Shown piece after piece: positions 61,644 through 64,000 of a stretch of DNA of 64,000 bases (positions are counted from its first letter, which is position 1; each line of letters begins with the position of its first letter). The stretch is from Candidatus Hydrogenedentota bacterium. GTDB lineage: Bacteria > Hydrogenedentota > Hydrogenedentia > Hydrogenedentales > JAEUWI01. The position numbers and the translations under genes are program-made. The notes beneath the pieces are model-generated. The model was not told the origin of the DNA. It saw only the letters and a program-made list of their open reading frames with translations, and ran no database searches. The stretch spans positions 1-64,000 of the forward strand of contig JAHBVV010000023.1 of NCBI GenBank assembly GCA_019637335.1, written 5' to 3'.

Positions 61644-64000
61644 TCAACCATTTCGCAGCAGCGCCAGCAATTCCTCCGCCGAGACCTTCCCCGCCATGTC
61701 CGCGCCTTCCAGCAGGCTGTTCGCCAGGTCCCGCTTGCGGTGGTGCAGCGCCGTAATCTGATCCTCGATCGTGTCCCGCGCCACCAGGCGGTACACCGTC
61801 ACCGGGCGCTGCTGCCCGATCCGGTGCGCTCGGTCCGACGCCTGGTCCTCCACCGCCGGATTCCACCACGGGTCCATGTGGATCACGTAGTCCGCCGCCG
61901 TGAGGTTCAGCCCAAGCCCGCCCGCCTTCAGGCTGATGAGGAACACATCGCCCGCGCCCCCCTGGAAGGCGTCCACCGCCTTCTTACGCGCGGGCGCCGG
62001 GGTGCTCCCATCCAGGTACTGATAACGCACGCCCTTCTTGTCGAGCAAGGCCCGAAGAATGCTCAAATGGTCCACAAACTGGCTGAAAACCAGCGCCTTG
62101 TGCCGGTTCTCCATCAATTCGTCCAGTACCGCTTCAAACACCTCTAGCTTCGCGCTCGGCAGGCCGGCCGCCTCGTCGATAAGCTTCGGATTGCAACACG
62201 CGCGCCGAAGCCGCATGATCTCCGCCAGAATGCGCACATGGTGCTTGCCCGGCGCCGCTTCCACATCCGCGAGCTGTTTCAGCGCGCGCTGCCGGAGCGC
62301 CTCGTAAAACGCGCGCTCCTTATCCCCAAGCTCAACGTGCAGCACGATATCCGTGCGCGCGGGCAATTCGTCCAGCACGTCCTCTTTCCGCCGCCGCAGC
62401 ATAAAGGGCTGGATCAACTGCTTCAACGACCGGCTGCGCTCCCGGTCCTCGTTCTTCTCGATCGGTATCGCATACCGCGCGTTAAATCGCTCCAGCGACC
62501 CGAGAAAACCCGGGTTAATGAAGCGGAACAGGTTCCAGAGCTCTCCCAGGTGGTTCTCGATCGGTGTCCCCGTCGCCGCGATCTTGAACTTCCCATTCAG
62601 CTCCATCGCCGCGCGCGAACGCTTCGTGGCCACGTTCTTGATCGCCTGGGCCTCGTCCAGCACGATGGTCTCCCACTCCCGCTCGCGAAACAGGGCGATC
62701 TCGCTCTGAAGGATCCCGTAGCTCGTTACCAGCAAGTCGAAGGGACCCAGGTTGTCCAGCACCTCGGCCCGGTTAAACTGCCCAATGCGGTGCACGCGAA
62801 GCGACGGCGCGAAACGTATCGCCTCCTCCTCCCAGTTCGCGCAAACCGACGTGGGCGCGATGACCAGCTGCGGGCCGCCCGGCGCGCGCCGCAACATGAG
62901 CGCGAGCGCCTGCACCGTCTTCCCGAGCCCCATGTCATCCGCCAGGCACGCGCCAACGCCCCACTCCGCCAGGCGCGCCAGCCACTTGTAGCCATCCACC
63001 TGGTAATCGCGAAGCGTAGCGCGCAATGTCGAGGGGATCTCCGGCTCCAGATCCCGCGCATCCCGGAGACGCGCCAGCTGCGCCTTCCACTGCTTGTTGC
63101 CGCGCACCGCCCCCGCCTCCGCCACGAGATCCTCCATCAGCGGCGCCGCCAGCGCGTGAAGCCGCAGCGCCCCGTCGCGCTCCTCGCCAATTCCGCGGAG
63201 TTCATCCAGCTTCCGGCGAAACGCCTGCGTGAGCGCCAGGAACTGGCCGTCCGCGATCTGTACAAAGCGCGATCGCGATCCCGCCGTGAGATCGAGCAGA
63301 CGCTGCATGTCGATCACGAGTTCCTCATTCACCCGCACCTCCCCGGAAACCTCAAACCAGTTGTGGCCCCCCTTGATCGTCGCGCGAAACTGGCCCGCGC
63401 CCGCGCTGCCCTGAAGATTCAGCGTCTGCCCCTTCGGCCACTCCAGCCGCACAATCTCCCCGCACGCCTGGGCCTCTTCCAGAAATTCCAGCGCCTCCTC
63501 CGGCGTCTCCAGCCGCCATTCGCTCTCCCCGCTGGGTTCCACAAGCGATGGGCACGCCGCCAGGAACGCCTCCGCCCCCGCGCGCTCCGCCGCAAAATCG
63601 CGCGCCGCCTGCACATGCCGCCCGTCCAGCTCCGCTATCACCACCTCGCCGCCCGCGCCGGGAGGAAACACCGGGCCGCCTTCCAGGAGCGGGCGCACGC
63701 GCAGGTGCACCAGGAGCCCCTCCCCCGCGGGCAACAACTGCGCCACCGGAAACGGGTCCGCCTCCACCCGGGGAATGCTCTCGTCGCCTACCCCGATATC
63801 GGAATGCACGGTGACCACCGAGGAAACGTTGCGAACCGCCTGGAGCACCTGATCCTTCGCCCGGGCCGGCACCCGCAAGCCCTTCCCCAGGGTCTGCGCC
63901 ACGCGCCGGAGCGCCGCCGTGTATTCGTAAACCACAAGCCGCGTGTCCCCCTCGTGAATTACCAGCACATCCCCCACTTGTGGCGCGCCCGGTATCATTT
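61644..64000 (-). CDS. SNF2-family helicase, N terminus beyond the window
   Basis: A partial Snf2/Rad54-like DNA translocase; the 785 residues in view run past the right edge. Motif I (DDMGLGKTVQAL), motif Ia (LVIAPTSVCANWEEEA), the DEAQ box (VLDEAQAIKN), motif III (ATGTPIENHLGELW), motif IV-V (ALVFSQFVDHL, LISLKAGGLGLNL) and motif VI (SDRAHRIGQQRPV) are all intact. The part before the ATPase domain is the SNF2-associated N region seen in bacterial HepA/RapA-like proteins. It uses ATP to move along double-stranded DNA and remodel bound proteins. The ATG at 63998 is not necessarily its start. Confidence 0.93.
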   Translation of the reverse strand, partial: MIPGAPQVGDVLVIHEGDTRLVVYEYTAALRRVAQTLGKGLRVPARAKDQVLQAVRNVSSVVTVHSDIGVGDESIPRVEADPFPVAQLLPAGEGLLVHLRVRPLLEGGPVFPPGAGGEVVIAELDGRHVQAARDFAAERAGAEAFLAACPSLVEPSGESEWRLETPEEALEFLEEAQACGEIVRLEWPKGQTLNLQGSAGAGQFRATIKGGHNWFEVSGEVRVNEELVIDMQRLLDLTAGSRSRFVQIADGQFLALTQAFRRKLDELRGIGEERDGALRLHALAAPLMEDLVAEAGAVRGNKQWKAQLARLRDARDLEPEIPSTLRATLRDYQVDGYKWLARLAEWGVGACLADDMGLGKTVQALALMLRRAPGGPQLVIAPTSVCANWEEEAIRFAPSLRVHRIGQFNRAEVLDNLGPFDLLVTSYGILQSEIALFREREWETIVLDEAQAIKNVATKRSRAAMELNGKFKIAATGTPIENHLGELWNLFRFINPGFLGSLERFNARYAIPIEKNEDRERSRSLKQLIQPFMLRRRKEDVLDELPARTDIVLHVELGDKERAFYEALRQRALKQLADVEAAPGKHHVRILAEIMRLRRACCNPKLIDEAAGLPSAKLEVFEAVLDELMENRHKALVFSQFVDHLSILRALLDKKGVRYQYLDGSTPAPARKKAVDAFQGGAGDVFLISLKAGGLGLNLTAADYVIHMDPWWNPAVEDQASDRAHRIGQQRPVTVYRLVARDTIEDQITALHHRKRDLANSLLEGADMAGKVSAEELLALLRNG

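Overview
The window is a 64 kb piece of a GC-rich bacterial chromosome. The content points to a free-living Gram-negative of the PVC/Planctomycetes-Hydrogenedentota kind. This is inferred from gene content only: a DUF1559-type pseudopilin with the H-x9-DG motif, a planctomycete-style propeller/HEAT/cytochrome c dehydrogenase, PQQ-like 'WPSWRGP' propeller proteins, many secreted hydrolases, and intergenic regions packed with short repeats. No rRNA, replication gene or other phylogenetic marker is present to settle it.

Layout. 0-5 kb: a stand-alone recombinase-domain protein, a PHP-like lipoprotein, a sugar-nucleotide epimerase and a cold-shock protein with a clear promoter and terminator. 5-12 kb: a YhcG/DUF1016 nuclease, then the SOS mutagenesis cassette imuA-imuB-dnaE2 on the minus strand. 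A promoter upstream of imuA carries a perfect dyad between its -35 and -10 boxes. 12-22 kb: a methyltransferase, a lipoprotein, an RsbW/STAS partner-switching pair, a UDP-glucose-dehydrogenase-like protein without the catalytic cysteine, a DASS transporter, a MaoC-like protein and an acyl-CoA ligase. 22-36 kb: mainly exported enzymes (six-hairpin glycosidase-like, exported methyltransferase, DUF3604 PHP protein, phosphoesterase, two PQQ-like propellers) plus an HPF-like ribosome factor.

36.1-39.1 kb: a visibly AT-richer island that ends against tRNA-Leu(UAA). It holds a two-gene operon: a methyltransferase-fold protein overlapping by 4 bp a 575-residue reverse transcriptase with the YVDD motif. 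This is the best candidate for an undescribed (probably anti-phage) system. 39-46 kb: MsrB, glutamate-type dehydrogenase, CinA, an RlpA-like protein and secreted proteins. 46-64 kb: a 1365-residue dehydrogenase-cytochrome-isochorismatase fusion, RimK, tRNA-Cys, a pseudopilin, an AraC regulator, a sulfotransferase, a giant GH13 protein, a GlpQ-type phosphodiesterase, and a SNF2 helicase cut by the window edge.

Repeats are the second theme. There are at least five arrays of 9-bp units, palindromic GTAGGATAGCCGTCCC elements, 'bacterial boilerplate' intergenic repeats and composite hairpin repeats. Two of these repeat families lie in frame inside dnaE2, and a copy of the dnaE2 3' end lies on the far side of the DUF1016 gene, as if that gene had been inserted at the end of dnaE2.
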